NCBI GenBank assembly: GCA_946902985.2
Contig: OX336393.1
Coordinates: 130,290,533-130,354,532 of the forward strand
DNA: 64,000 nucleotides
Direction: 5' to 3'
Origin: Meconema thalassinum
Lineage: Eukaryota; Arthropoda; Insecta; Orthoptera; Tettigoniidae
A model generated the notes under the pieces. That model had not been told where the DNA came from. It made no database searches and was given only the letters and a program-made list of their open reading frames with translations. The translations under genes and the position numbers were made by a program. Each line of letters starts with the position of its first letter. Positions within the stretch are counted from its first letter, which is position 1. This document shows, piece after piece, positions 22,338-33,306 of the stretch.

Positions 22338-25085
22338 TGAACCCTTCAGAATAGCAGTGTTTTATGCAAGAATCTTTGATCAAGGGGTCGCGTTCAGTTC
22401 ATAGTGTGGTGTTTACGTCCGCCAAACAACGTGCTTTTCTGAGGCAAGGGTTATAGGATGAAAACTATAACTAAGAAAGTAAGGAGACGAAACGTAAGAT
22501 AATAACAAGATTTAATAACTAATTTGTGCATAAAAGAATAAAACAAAACAATAATAAACAAAATCCTCCCTGAATTTCCCCTGACAGGAATATTTATCAC
22601 TTTGAGGAGTCAGACAGATCTCCCCTTTTCTAATAAAATGTGGATCCAAGTTCCACTATCTTGCATATGAATTTATGTTCGCGTGGTGACTATCTACGAA
22701 AAATGAGTACTTGGATGCTCATTCGTTCACAACGGGTTAACAGCCACGGTGCTCACGAACAATCATCTCGTAAAATCAACTTTTATGGCTATGGGCATAA
22801 CATTAATAAAAATCCTTAAATCTAACTCTGACACACATATTACAACTCTACTATTTACAGGCATCTCTCTGAGACCCTTATTAGTGTGGTGACACACCTA
22901 ATCAAATGAGCTGCCACAATGGCCAGATACTCAACAACAAGGAAAAACAGCGCCGCACGTGACTCACGAGTCACTGACATGTACAATAAACAAAGAATAA
23001 ACCAACAACAACAAACAACCTGAGTGGTTAAGATTACTTTATATTAACAAAACTGCATGTTAAGGAAACGCTTCGAAGTTTATCGTGTTTCGTAGGCAAC
23101 TCCCATTTATTTAAACAGTTTTACCATTGATCAGTTTCTCACATTTATATTTATTTTCAAGTAATTGGGAGCCAGACGTGCACTCCACTTTAATGAGCTC
23201 TGCTTGCGAAACTCAGTCAGCTCTTGTGACCACAACTCACCCATTCCACATACCAGTCATGTCCCCCATCCAGTGTATATAAATAGCCGACCCGCTGAAC
23301 TGTTATCTCAAGGAATCAACAGCCGCTAACATCTCCTCCCACTCAACATATGGTCAGACAATAATCACATATCCATAATTGTCCTTGCAAGGATGCAATA
23401 TGAATCTGGTACCAAGCTGACAGAAATCAGTCTCTGCTGAAGTTCCCGCTTGTAATACCACAACAATATACTCACAATACACACATCTGGGACTGACATA
23501 ACGCCTTTTCACATGGGTCTGCTGAATTAGAGCTCGCAAACATTTAACACAATATTTAAAACCTACGATAGAGCTGAGTACTCTTCGTCACAAATTACAT
23601 TGCTCCAAAGGCAATAATCACACTGAATCTGATCAATAATAATTCTCAACAAAATTTAATTACCCTCCAATCTACTATATAATTAGATTAATTCAGTCCT
23701 ACTTCTGAAACACGACATATCTCCGAGAGACGTTTTTAACCGCACTTCGTAACCTAGGCGAACACGGCCGTTCACATAGATACGTTAGTTAACACAACAC
23801 AAAGAAAAGAACCTTCCATTAACTACCATTGTGCGAGCTGCTTCCAAACAAAAGTGTGCCAGATCAAAACTAAATATACTACATTAATCACACAAGCAAA
23901 GTATTTACAAAAATATGTCCCATAAACCATAAGTTAATTTAATAAATAATAAAATATTATTTGTACTCATCTCGTGTTGTAGTCACCCGTCAAAGAACAT
24001 CAGACGCCATTCCCCAACTTGATGGTTCTCTATCTCCTAGCAGCCATCTGGACGGACTGTTGAGACTTCCACACTTCCTCTGCATTCATCGATGTCATCC
24101 TTGCGCTGATACAAAAATTAGGTTATTATACACTTTATGTCTGACTACTAAATTCGCTTGTTCAGGTACTAAATTCCCTGTCACTGTTCGTTGGCGAATT
24201 ATCGACGCTACTGTCCCTATAACTATAGTACTAAGACTATCTGTCACTGAATTTAACACTTTTCAATGAATCTCTTGTGTCCTCGACACAAATACAAGTT
24301 TATCTCTTCAGACGAACAGAATCAAAGTCCTGTGTTCTCGACACACGGAATGAAAAGTCATGTCTCCTAGACACACGGAATGAAAGTCAAATGTCTGTAG
24401 ACGCACAGAATAATAATAGTGTGTCCTCAACACACGGAATAAAAGTCAATGTCTTGGCTCTTCGACACACTTATAAATGAACTGGCCCTTGGGTCTAGAT
24501 GGAGGGGGATTTTATGTAAAAATTTCTCGAAGTAATTGTGGTACAGGAATGAAATAGATATCACTGAACTCGTAATAGTGCACAGGTCAAGAATATGCCC
24601 ATTAATCCTAGAATCGATCGTAGAGATTTTGTCTAGGCGATTTCCCGCGTGAATACTAGCCGCCGCGTACCCCAGCCGGAGTTGGCGCGCAAGTAGGCAT
24701 TCTCTTCTCATTGGTTCTCCATTTTCTGTAATTTGGCGGTTTCTAGTAGATCTTGGCGTCTTGGGAGTGTCTATTTTCTTCATCAGCCATTCACGTTACT
24801 GCATCATATTTCTTCTAGGCGCGAATATCACAATGAACATACCAGAACCATGTCTCACCGCGCGTCGCTTCTAAAATTGAGGTAGCCACACCTGTCCTTA
24901 TGATACATCGCTCTGCTATTTCTTTTCATAGCTCAAAACTGATGCAGGTATGTCCCTACTGTCTCCAACAAATGCTTGAAATTTCCTCATCACTGTCTGG
25001 CTACTTTCATGATGCTGGTTGAAATATTTATTAATTGAAGAAATAAAAAGTAGAATCATTTAACCAACATAGGGTAAAGGGTTCA
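22338..25085 (-). repeat. 5' LTR (element sense)
   Basis: 2,748 bp, the partner of 12884-15649. It lacks the 18-bp segment and otherwise differs at about ten sites. TATATAAATA is at 23276-23285. Open frames in it repeat those of the other LTR and carry no independent evidence of coding. Confidence 0.95.
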
Positions 25086-25299
25086 ATATACTAAAAGAAA
25101 GATCCATAGCCCATACCTACATCTTTCAAACACTTTCCACACGATTCAGTAGAAGATTCGATAAGCAGAATAAGTGCTATGGTGATATCTAAACGTTAAG
25201 GAAGGGGGTTCAGAAGTATGTTGCTATTTTTCACTTAGTATAAATAATATTCAAAAATTTATAATTTTTCACGACAGTTTGAATACCGTTGTTGTTTTT

Positions 25300-25690
25300 G
25301 TTGCTTATTTTAGGGGCTGAGACATCGTGGTAAAATAGCCCCGTGTATTTTTGGATGTGTGTAAAATTTCAGTGATAATCTGTTTTATTGTAATCGCTGT
25401 AGGCCTGCTAGAGTGTATTTACGAATTGGGGATATGATTATGAAGGAGGCAGCCGTGGCTGTGTGTTAGGAACCATCCCAGCAATTGCCTGGAGTATAAA
25501 TGGGGAAACCATGAAAATCCACTTTCAGGATGGCTGAGGTGGAAATCCAATCCTCCTCTGCTCAGTTTTGTCCCACGAGGTTTAGTGTACCCCGTTCCTG
25601 CATTAAAACCAGAATTAAAAATTCTTGGCAAGCCGGGAATCGAACACGCACCTCCAAGAATACTAGCCGCTACACCACGATACATTTCCG
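25300..25690 (-). mobile_element. SINE-B copy 1, tRNA-derived
   Basis: On the minus strand: head GTGGTGTAGCGGCTAG (A box) and GTGTTCGATTCCCGG (B box) at about 25640-25680, a middle part with TGGATTTCCACCTCAGCCAT, and the shared 3' tail at 25300-25400. Three related copies are at 25815-26190, 34640-34860 and 45510-45715. Confidence 0.8.
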
Positions 25691-25814
25691 ACACTTAGTT
25701 TCCTTGGCTACAAGTGCAAGCGCACGTAGTTCGCACTCGTTCACTCGACAAATTTCCGACCCTTAGTTTTCTATGTTTTAGTTTGCAACATAATAAATTT
25801 ACCTTGACAAGTCC

Positions 25815-26190
25815 ACCTTGTTGCGTAGTGGTTAGCATTCTTGGCTGTCACCGCAGAGGCCAAGAAATTTAATTCAGGTCTGAGGGCTGGAACGGGGTAC
25901 ACTCAGCCTCGTGAGTCTAAACTGAGAAGAGGCGGGTTCGATTCCAACCTCAGCCATCCTTGAAGTGACTTTCCGGTGGTTTCCCATTTCTACTCCAGGA
26001 AAATTCCTGGATGGTTCCTAACTTAAGTCCTCAGCTGCCTCCTTCCCAATCCTCATCCGAATTACAAATATAGGTACACACTAATACAGCCAGCACAATA
26101 AGACAGGTTATCAGATAAATTCCACACACACAACCAAGTACACGGGGCTACATGACCATGATGTGGCAAAGCCCCTAAAATGAATCAACA
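25815..26190 (+). mobile_element. SINE-B copy 2, tRNA-derived
   Basis: Head TTGCGTAGTGGTTAGCATTC holds the A box; the first B box is damaged or deleted. A second B-box-like GGGTTCGATTCC lies in the middle (25930-25941). The 3' end is the shared tail CACGGGGCTACATGACCATG and then AAAGCCCCTAAAATGAATCA. Confidence 0.8.
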
Positions 26191-26645
26191 ACAACAATAA
26201 CTTTACCTTAAAAAGTTTTGTTCTGTTTTAAGTTGGGGGTTGTATTCTTTTTTTCTTTTTTTGTGGTGGGGGGTTGGGGTTGTGTCTGCTTTTGTTATTG
26301 ATTTTTTTATTTTTCCTTTGTTTTTTTAGCTTTCTTCTTATGCATTTTATTCTGCTTTTCGGTGTTTTGATTTTGTTTATTTATTTACTTATTTTTAAGA
26401 GCGTTAAAATCCTTCAGTATGGCTTCGTTCGGAGGGGAAGTAAAGCCAGCGGGCTCATGTCATAGAGTTATGACAGGTAAAAGAACCTACCACTGCGATT
26501 GATAGTGTGTAGCTAAATTTGTAGGTCATTAGTTAAAAACGCTCTATCAAGGTCCAACGTCCGCCACTCGGTGTCAGTGACAGTGGCATCTCTGGAAGCT
26601 ATAAGTTGGAGCTACTTGAAATTGACATTAATGGGGAGCCCATGG
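26191..26645. other. Unassigned T-rich stretch
   Basis: Mostly T- and G-rich low-complexity sequence (26215-26400) without a recognisable coding region. Confidence 0.4.
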
Positions 26646-27200
26646 GCGTTAAATTAAAATACCCCACTATGGCCAAAAGGTCCTTAAGAAAGTAGATGAA
26701 ACAAGGGAGAGTTGAATGAATGATCGTGTGGCCTCCGGAGAGGCCCAGTGCAGGTCTTTCTAGTTGACGCCCGTGGACTACCTGCGCGTCGTAATGAGGC
26801 TGAAGTGAAGATGAAGACGGCACATACACCCAGTCCCCGAGCCACTGGAATTAGCCCCAGGAGATTAAAGTCCCTGATGGCCCGGTCGGGAATCGAACCC
26901 GGGGCACTTTGGGCCAAAGCCTAGCGCGCTAACCATTTAGCCACGGTGCCGGACAAGGGAGAGTTGATCAGCACTATAGAAAAGAGGAAAACAAAATTCC
27001 TTGGCCACACACATACACCATAATAATTTCCTAATGAGCGTGTTGGAAGGAACATTTGCGGGGAAGAAGGGAAGACGAAGACCAAGGAAGAAGTATCTGG
27101 ATTCTGTGATGGACACACTAAATATCTTATATGCTGATTTTAAATGTTCAGCAGAGGAACGTGGTTGCACCGACAAGGACTTGACTTTAGGATATGATGA
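26646..27200 (+). pseudogene. RTE C-terminal fragment, split by SINE-C
   Basis: Around 26975-27120 the plus strand reads KRKTKFLGHTHHNNFLMSVL, then GTFAGKKGRRRPRKKYLD, the C-terminal region after the RT of an RTE-type element (LGH--R and GK--RGR-R--W-type blocks). The fragment is interrupted at 26716-26952 by a SINE with a clear TSD. The RT core is not present, so this is a 5'-truncated dead copy, similar in style to the tail of R4. Confidence 0.7.
26716..26952 (-). mobile_element. SINE-C, tRNA-derived, with 15-bp TSD
   Basis: Flanked by the perfect repeat ACAAGGGAGAGTTGA (26701-26715 and 26953-26967). The minus strand starts GGCACCGTGGCTAAATGG (A box) and has GGGTTCGATTCCCGACC (B box), then a CTGGGTGTATGTGCCGTC block near the 3' half. 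Confidence 0.9.
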
Positions 27201-28212
27201 CTATGCCCATTGGCTGAAATTCAAATATAACAATTTATTTTGCTTTTGTTTATTCTTTGTTGTTTTTGCTTTCGTTTTTGTTTTGTCCAGCAGATGAGGG
27301 AGGTCCAGGGAATATATTTTAGTTTTCAGAATAATGAACACCTCAACGAGAGAATCTGTGAAAACAGGGCTGAAAGATCCAACCACCTGCACCTTTGACA
27401 CTCGTACAAGTGGTTTACACCAGGTGGTCCGCCAGCCCCTTGCGATCCAGTTGTATGCATCCCGTCACATGTACTACAATTCTGAAAGATATCGGTCCGT
27501 CTCCCCAAATCGGGGTAATATAACGAAATATAACGGTCACAAGAACAAGATTAACGGCCGAGGGGACACGATGCATTGACCACGCGTCACCACAATATCT
27601 GCAGGCCAAATGGCTGGGAAGCGGTCGCATGATAGCCGTAAGCCATTCATGGACTGTAGTGCCATGGGTAAAAATAAGAGAAAGCGCCTTCTAATACCAC
27701 CTTTAATTTTTAAACACTACTGTAGCTATATAGCTACGTTCAAATTAACACTGGGCTCACAAATCCCGTATAGTTAGGTACAAATATCAGTCTGGTCGTT
27801 ATTTCAGTAGTAACGAAGCTCTATGGCGGCTATTGCCGTTTCCGTAACACTTAAGGCATCCCGCCGTCACATACCTCAATGTGCACTTACAAAATTGTGA
27901 ACCAGTCTATTTTAATGAAAAGAATTTATACGAGCGAGTATCCACTCCGGCAAAATCCACACTCAGTACCTTTTCCAAAATTAACACACTCTTCAGTATG
28001 TTGAGGTTCAGAGATATACCACATGGAAAGATAGAATAAAATGTTGGCAAATCTGAGTTCAAGGAACTGCTCTTCAGAATAGGCCTTCTGTTAAATCTGC
28101 AGAAGCTTTCGGTACAGGTTATGTGGCCCATGTTTGTAACATGGAATGTTTTCCTTTGACAATGCATCTACACCATGTGCGAGGGCAACGCATTTCAAAG
28201 ATCTCTAAAACA
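27201..28212. other. Unassigned stretch with short open frame
   Basis: An 81-residue plus-strand frame (27334-27579) contains a PLAIQLYASRHMYYNSERYR segment that looks protein-like, but no family is recognised and there are no introns or neighbours to support it. The rest shows nothing identifiable. Confidence 0.3.
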
Positions 28213-29040
28213 CAATAATCAGGAAATTGGAGAAAAGCTTAAAGTGAGAGTGAAGATTCAAGGAGAAATAATTTCATCTCTGAGATTTGCTGATGACATC
28301 ATCATCTTGGCCGATACGCCAGAGGATTTGAATGAGTTTCTGAATGGTATGGACTCCGTCTTGAGGAAAGAATTCATGATGAAAATCAATAAATGTAAAA
28401 CAAAAATATTGGAATGCAGCCGAAATAAATCTGAAACCTCTATGGTCATCAAATTGGCAGGTGAAACGCTACGGGAAGTAGGAGACTTCTGTTACGTAGG
28501 AAGCAAAATATCCAGTGATGGACGAAGCAAAGAGGATATAAATAGTAGGTTGGCTCAGGCAAGGAAAGCATTTCTACAGAAAAGGAAACTGTTGACATCG
28601 AATATATATTTAGGTATTAGGAAGTAATTTTTGAAAGCTTTTGTCTGGAGCGTGACACTATAAGGAAGTGAAATTTGGGCTAATGGTGCAGCAGAAAAGA
28701 GGAGAATTGAAGCGTTTGAAATGTGGTGTTACAGGAGAATGATGAAGATCAGATGGGTAGATAGGGTAACACATGAAGAGGTATTAAGACGATGGGAGAG
28801 GAGAGATGTTTCTGGCGACTGCTAATGAAGAGAAGAGGTAGGTTGGTAGGACACATATTAACCCTAGAACACAAACCCTATTTGGTAGTACATAAACACA
28901 AACCCTCGTAAAATGTACGACTATTTATTTCCATGATGAATAAAATGTAATTGCACACAAAATATAATATAAGAAGTACGTATTAACAGGTAAGTTATTT
29001 TACAGAGTGTTAACTCCGAGGTTTTCAAGTCCCTGGTGTC

Positions 29041-29202
29041 TCATATACAGCAGTTTGTGTAAAGATTTGCTCTATGTTCCTTGCAATATGCGCGGTGACA
29101 TTCGCTGCAGTATGTTGTCGTCATTCGCCTTTTCTGAGCAGGACAGATGTGACAAACAGCTCTTACCAGCATGTATATGACAAGTTGTGCGGTTCTAAAT
29201 AC
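29041..29202 (-). pseudogene. piggyBac transposase C-terminal Cys-rich domain remnant
   Basis: The minus-strand frame reads RAVCHICPAQKRRMTTYCSE and then CHRAYCKEH, ending NCCI and a TGA at 29041. The C-x2-C ... C-x2-C ... C-x2-H pattern is the cross-brace zinc-binding cysteine-rich domain at the C-terminus of piggyBac transposases, which binds the subterminal DNA. All the rest of the transposase, including the catalytic Asp residues, is missing: an upstream stop lies at about 29203. This shows that the element arose by internal deletion of an autonomous parent, with its transposase on the minus strand. Confidence 0.85.
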
Positions 29203-29282
29203 TTATTTCATTCAGAATAGTGCTGTAATTTAACTTTGTTACAGAACTTACCTTGCTAAGTTTAGCATACGTAGTCACAAAT

Positions 29283-29301
29283 CGTCGTAAATTTTACGAC
29301 G
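29283..29301. other. Perfect 19-bp palindrome
   Basis: CGTCGTAAATTTTACGACG, inside the piggyBac derivative. Its half CGTCGTAAA also occurs next to the right TIR (29445-29455), so it may be a subterminal transposase-binding repeat. Confidence 0.6.
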
Positions 29302-29689
29302 CAAGGGTCTTCCATTTGAAATCAACAGACTCGCTCTAACAATGCACGCACACTGACGAAGCTCGCGGTATTGTAGGAAGCTACTGAGTAGGACTGCAAC
29401 GTGGCGAGAAAAGCCTAGCAGATACAGCCGTGTTGCCAAGTATGCGTCGTAAAAATTACGAGGGTTTGTGTTCTAGGGTTAAGACACCCAGGAATAGCAA
29501 GCTTAGTTATGGATGGGAGGGTCGAGGACAAGAACTGTAGGGGTAGACCAGGGTTCAACAGATTGCCTCGGATGTAGGGTGTGGTAGCTATGTAGAGATT
29601 AAACGATTATCTCAGGAGAGGAAGGCATGGAGGGCTGCATCATAACAGTCAAAAACTGAAGTCTCAAACATCAACAATCAGGAATTGTA

Positions 29690-30590
29690 ATTAGGCTACT
29701 TAGAGAGGCATGTGAGGCAAAAGGGTTGAGGAGATTGCAATCCCTGTTATGCAACACTGGAAGAGACTGCATAATGTAGGCTACATCAGCGGCCAAGGTG
29801 AGAGATATTTTACTATAGGTCTATTAATAGTGACATGTTGACGTTCAAATCATCAATAAGTGCGGCAAAATTACACCCAGAATAGCTTAAGGAAAAATAC
29901 TTTTAATTCCCCATATTCCGATAGATTTGCCATTCCAGTGTGTAAGAGTGCAGTTCCCTCTTCAAACAATATTCGCAATTTCTATATACAAAGCGCAATG
30001 ATTCACACTTAACAGCAGCAGGTGTACATTTTGACAAAACCATTTTTCCCACGCGCAACTGTATGTGGCGTGCTCGCGATTATCCGGAAAACAGAATCGT
30101 TATGTAGTAGTGGTTTTTGAGGGGTTCTAGCGCCTCCTCCTCCTCGCCCTCATCCCAAGATGGTGGCGGCGTGATATCTCGCGAACCCATGGTCGGATTT
30201 TAAGAAATGAAATGTGTTGTAGGACTCGGGTTGACACCCTGTTTCCTATGGACAACGTATTCCCACCCCTACTAGGGGTGAAAGAGAAATTTTTAAGTGG
30301 ACGTTGCTTTGCACATGCAACATACATGCAGTTTAATGCTATGATTAAATTAAACATTGTTCCACATGAAACGCATGCATACAACTGGATGTCACTATGA
30401 TTTAACATTTTATTTTGTTTTTACGCACACCCACTCATGGCTTTTGTAAGAGGGCGGGCCTTTTAAAGATGGCGGCTGTAGTGTAACCTAACCTAACCCC
30501 TCCCATGAGGGGTGATCAAAAAGTATCCCAAGCGGCGCTTGTTGATAGGCAAACTAATAATCAAAGAGGGGCATGTCAGGCCTTGAGACG
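29690..30590. other. Unassigned stretch
   Basis: No domain found. GTAACCTAACCTAACCCC at about 30482-30499 has three CCTAA steps like insect telomere DNA, but it is too short to matter. A GC-rich patch lies near 30120-30180. Confidence 0.4.
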
Positions 30591-30703
30591 AGAGTCCCTT
30601 TTGATTGATCTCTGTTGATTTGTCCATTTGGACTGCTCCCTGTTGACTAGCCCCTTTGGCCGGGTCCTTTTTGAAGGGGGTCATTTTTGACGGTTCCTTT
30701 TTT

Positions 30704-30829
30704 GACGGGTCCTTTTTGACGAGTCCCTGTTGACGGGTCATTGTTGACGAGTCCCTGTGGACGGGTCCTTGTTGACGGGTCCCTGTTTACGGGTCCCTGT
30801 TGACGAGTCCCTGTGGATGGATCCTTGTA
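30704..30829. repeat. 14-bp minisatellite, nine units
   Basis: Nine contiguous 14-bp units of GACGGGTCCCTGTT or GACGAGTCCCTGTK type, in partly alternating order, with less regular units upstream (30640-30703). Minus-strand open frames across it are repeat translations, not supported genes. Confidence 0.9.
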
Positions 30830-31290
30830 TTCAATAAATAAATACAAAAGAGATTGCAATGATTCAACTCTAAGTTGTTAGTCATTCTATGCAGTTTCGG
30901 CGGACTGAAAAAGTTTAGAGGAGAGGCTGTATAACTTGCCCGCCTATTGATCAGTATCGGTACGACCCTTAGTCACGGTCTGCACATGACCATTATATAA
31001 TTTATGGCAGTCAGATTAGAATACTGATAAACACGTGACTCTCTTTGATGTTCATTTGCCCCGCATCTGATGTGAGAGTTTATCTGGAGGTGGTTGGTGT
31101 TAATGAGTGCTACTATATCATCACAGACACATTATTAGAGTCGTTCAAGTGTCATTTAAGCGACACGACGCAATTTGAAAAAGCAATTTGTTATTGGTTT
31201 TTGTTAATTGATTTTAAGTTTGGGACAACTTGCCCATCAGCCCCGTTTACATGGGTGTGTGTTGCAATTGTCTATTGTCCAAAAATGTCT
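30830..31290. other. Unassigned stretch
   Basis: No gene or repeat family recognised. Confidence 0.35.
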
Positions 31291-31311
31291 GTATCACATC
31301 CTGGCTTTACT

Positions 31312-31639
31312 GAAAATCCACAGCCTGTTCCAGTCGTCCGACCGGATCAGGGATGGGATGAATGAAGCCCCCCTCCATCTAGCGGCGAGGATATGAACTG
31401 TGCCGGCTGCCGAAGCCCGTCGCACTCCTCAGGGGCAATGATTAAATGCATGACAGATGAAAGGAAATGATAGGGGAGAGTGTTGCTGGAATGACAGTTT
31501 TTGCCAGAGTACCGGGAGAAAATCCTGTCTGCCTCCACTTTGTCCAGCACAAATCTCACATGGAGTGACCGGAATTTGAATCACGGACCCAGCGGTGAGA
31601 GGCCGGCGTGCTACCGCCTAAGCCATGGAGGCTTCTCCC
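31312..31639 (-). mobile_element. SINE-A copy 2, inserted in a SINE-B
   Basis: Minus-strand SINE-A with head at 31590-31635 (GCCTCCATGGCTTAGGCGG) and 3' part near 31312. GGCTTTACT (31303-31311 and 31640-31648) is the TSD. It splits a SINE-B copy between its B-box region and its AAGAAAGTTAATTCTGG block. Confidence 0.85.
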
Positions 31640-31648
31640 GGCTTTACT

Positions 31649-31870
31649 AAGAAAGTTAATTCTGGTGTGAGGGCTGGAACAGGGTACACTCAGCCTTGTG
31701 AGGCAAATCTGAGATGAGATGGGTTCAATTGTCATTTCAGCTATTTTAGAAGTGATTTTCCATCATTTTCCACTTCTACTCCAGTCAAGTGTTGGGACGG
31801 ATCCTAACTTACGACCACGGTCACCTCCTTCCATATCCTAGCCTCAATAACAAATATGTAGGCGCCCCTA
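31649..31870 (+). mobile_element. SINE-B fragment
   Basis: Contains TGTGAGGGCTGGAACAGGGT and CACTCAGCCTTGTGAG, then TGGTGGAAAAT-like sequence of the SINE-B body. It lacks the shared 3' tail. Confidence 0.65.
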
Positions 31871-32440
31871 GTGGACAAAAATGAGAACTAGTTTTGAGAC
31901 TTCAAATGCATTAGTCTGTAAATTTCTCTTTGGTTGTTGTTGACTTGTTTTTGTGCCAAGAATAAGATTATTCAGTGCTAAATAATATAAAAATAAAAAC
32001 AAAGTTATGAAGACCTCACGGAAAGAACGGGGTAAGTCCATTTTTTTTCGGAAATGAATTTATGGCGCATTCTGGTGGCCAGCCATTGTAACTACATATC
32101 AGTTGAAATTGATTTCAAGTAAAGCGGCAAGGCACCGAGATACAGAGGTTTTAGTGGAAATGGAAAGAACGTCACATATCCCCTCACGTTTTCATTATTT
32201 AACTTATTTGTAATTTGTATTACATGTACCGGTACTTCCTTTATAAGAAATAAATTTGGCAAAATAACTATATTGCTTACCCCCAATTGGGGTGTTTTAA
32301 GTATTTCTTTTTAGTGTTAAAAGTTTAAATTGTCTCTCCTGAAGAATTTACCTAATGTGACTTAGCCCGTTTTTCCAGAGCCCGTTTTTCCAGAGGAATC
32401 TTCATTTATAAGTGGTTTGCTGTTAATGCTATGCCACAGC
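31871..32440. other. Unassigned stretch
   Basis: AT-rich sequence without recognised coding potential. Confidence 0.4.
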
Positions 32441-32550
32441 AACAAATTCACACAGGTTATCAAACATAATCTACATACACACCCAGGTGCACGGGGCTAC
32501 AAGACCACGATGTCACTAAACCCCTAAGTAAATCAATAACAACAAACAAC
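32441..32550 (+). repeat. Shared SINE 3' tail module
   Basis: Contains CACAGGTTATCAAACATAAT, then GTGCACGGGGCTACAAGACC and ACCCCTAAGTAAATCAA. No recognisable SINE head is attached. Confidence 0.7.
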
Positions 32551-33069
32551 TCCCTTGGTAGGTCTAAATACATGGAACGCGTTCCCGTCTCTAAGTAGGA
32601 AGAACATATAATTACTACCGAGTTCTAAAGCTCACCAAGTGAACCAAGAATTACCAGGGGTTTATTTTTCAATTTTCTCTAATGGATTGGGAGGTAAGAA
32701 TAGAGAAAAAAATAACGCCTTCTAAAAAAAGACAGACCAATTACTGAGAAGACATTTTTAAGAATATCATCTAAAAACCACAGAAGTTGAGTAAGGCAGG
32801 AATAAAAAAGTTTAGAGGTGGTTTATGAGTATGAGGGATTTTCTTTGTAATATGGTCTGTTCCTTAAAATGGATCTCCGTGATAAATGGTCTTATGCGGG
32901 TTATACTGCAGAATATAAACTGTTGTTCTCGCTAAACATGCTACTGTACTGAAGTAGCGAACCACCAGGCTAATCCGCGAGCCGCAAGATAGAGGGCAGC
33001 TTTACTTGTCCCATCTATTGTGACGGAGAATGAGGAATATGCTAAGACTAACGCTTAAGAGAGAAAGAA

Positions 33070-33306
33070 ATGCTCTTCTCAAGAAATATGTCGGTAGAAG
33101 ACAGTGTATACAGAGACGAGGTTGTTATATGTGTTGGTACTAGAGGATGTAAACGGTATAACGCCACAGCTCTCAATTGGCTACGTCGGAAGAATAAGGG
33201 TAGCTTGTCCAAATCATTATCTGAATATGGTAACTTCCTCGTAAGAGTGGCTGAATTATGGTCCCAAGATCGTGCACTCAGTATCCGGCCATGGAAATAT
33301 ATTTGA
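33070..33306 (+). other. Small unrecognised frame beside a tandem array
   Basis: A 78-residue frame from ATG 33070. No known domain. Its C-terminal part, GSLSKSLSEYGNFLVRVAEL, resembles the amino-acid repeat that the following array encodes in one frame (GYLKRLFTVAKYRNLLDRVY), so the frame may be the first, better-kept unit of a once-coding repeat gene. There is no splice or promoter evidence. Confidence 0.35.

Larger units (their letters stand above)
12884..25085 (-). mobile_element. Complete Ty3-type LTR retrotransposon
   Basis: A 12.2-kb minus-strand element with two long LTRs (12884-15649 and 22338-25085). The LTRs begin TGAACCCTT and end AAGGGTTCA, and the element is flanked by ATAT on both sides (12880-12883 and 25086-25089). 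Gene order on the minus strand is gag, protease, RT, RNase H, integrase, the Ty3/gypsy order. There is no room for an envelope gene: only about 340 bp lie between the integrase stop (15992) and the 3' LTR. The LTRs differ by roughly ten substitutions and one 18-bp gap by eye, which indicates a recent insertion. Even so, the reading frame changes four times and one in-frame TGA occurs, so this copy is probably not autonomous unless some changes are assembly errors or recoding sites. Confidence 0.95.
28862..29478. mobile_element. piggyBac-like non-autonomous element at TTAA
   Basis: Ends are CCCTAGAACACAAACCCT and its exact inverse AGGGTTTGTGTTCTAGGG (18-bp TIRs), flanked by TTAA on both sides (28858-28861 and 29479-29482). 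TTAA target duplication and CCCTAG-like ends are diagnostic of piggyBac elements. The uninterrupted R1 copies show the empty site with a single TTAA-like context. A second ACACAAACCCTCGTAAAAT block lies subterminally on the left. The interior keeps a transposase C-terminal remnant on the minus strand and an internal palindrome (29283-29301). Confidence 0.93.
28229..29671 (+). pseudogene. R1 RTE copy, split by a piggyBac derivative
   Basis: Starts inside the RT with IQGEIISSLRFADDIIILAD (catalytic Asp pair), follows R1 closely through the thumb (LREVGDFCYVGSKISSDG) and the RRIEAFEMWCYRRMMKI block, and ends in GACTGAAG-like 3' sequence with an altered spacing. It is broken by a TAA at 28624, further stops and frame changes, and by the insertion at 28862-29478. 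Near-identical flanks CAATAATCAGGAAATT (28213-28228) and CAACAATCAGGAATT (29672-29686) look like an aged TSD of about 15 bp. Confidence 0.88.

Noticed and set aside
25640..25690. Possible tRNA gene
   Set aside because: A and B boxes are present, but there is no acceptor stem or complete cloverleaf, and the sequence continues into a SINE body. The same holds for the other tRNA-like heads.
30482..30499. Telomere-like CCTAA repeats
   Set aside because: Only three steps long and surrounded by unrelated sequence, so not evidence of a telomere or interstitial telomeric array.
30493..30859. Minus-strand frames with Gly-Thr-Arg-Gln-type repeats
   Set aside because: They come from the 14-bp minisatellite, whose period is not a multiple of three, so the coding appearance is due to composition.
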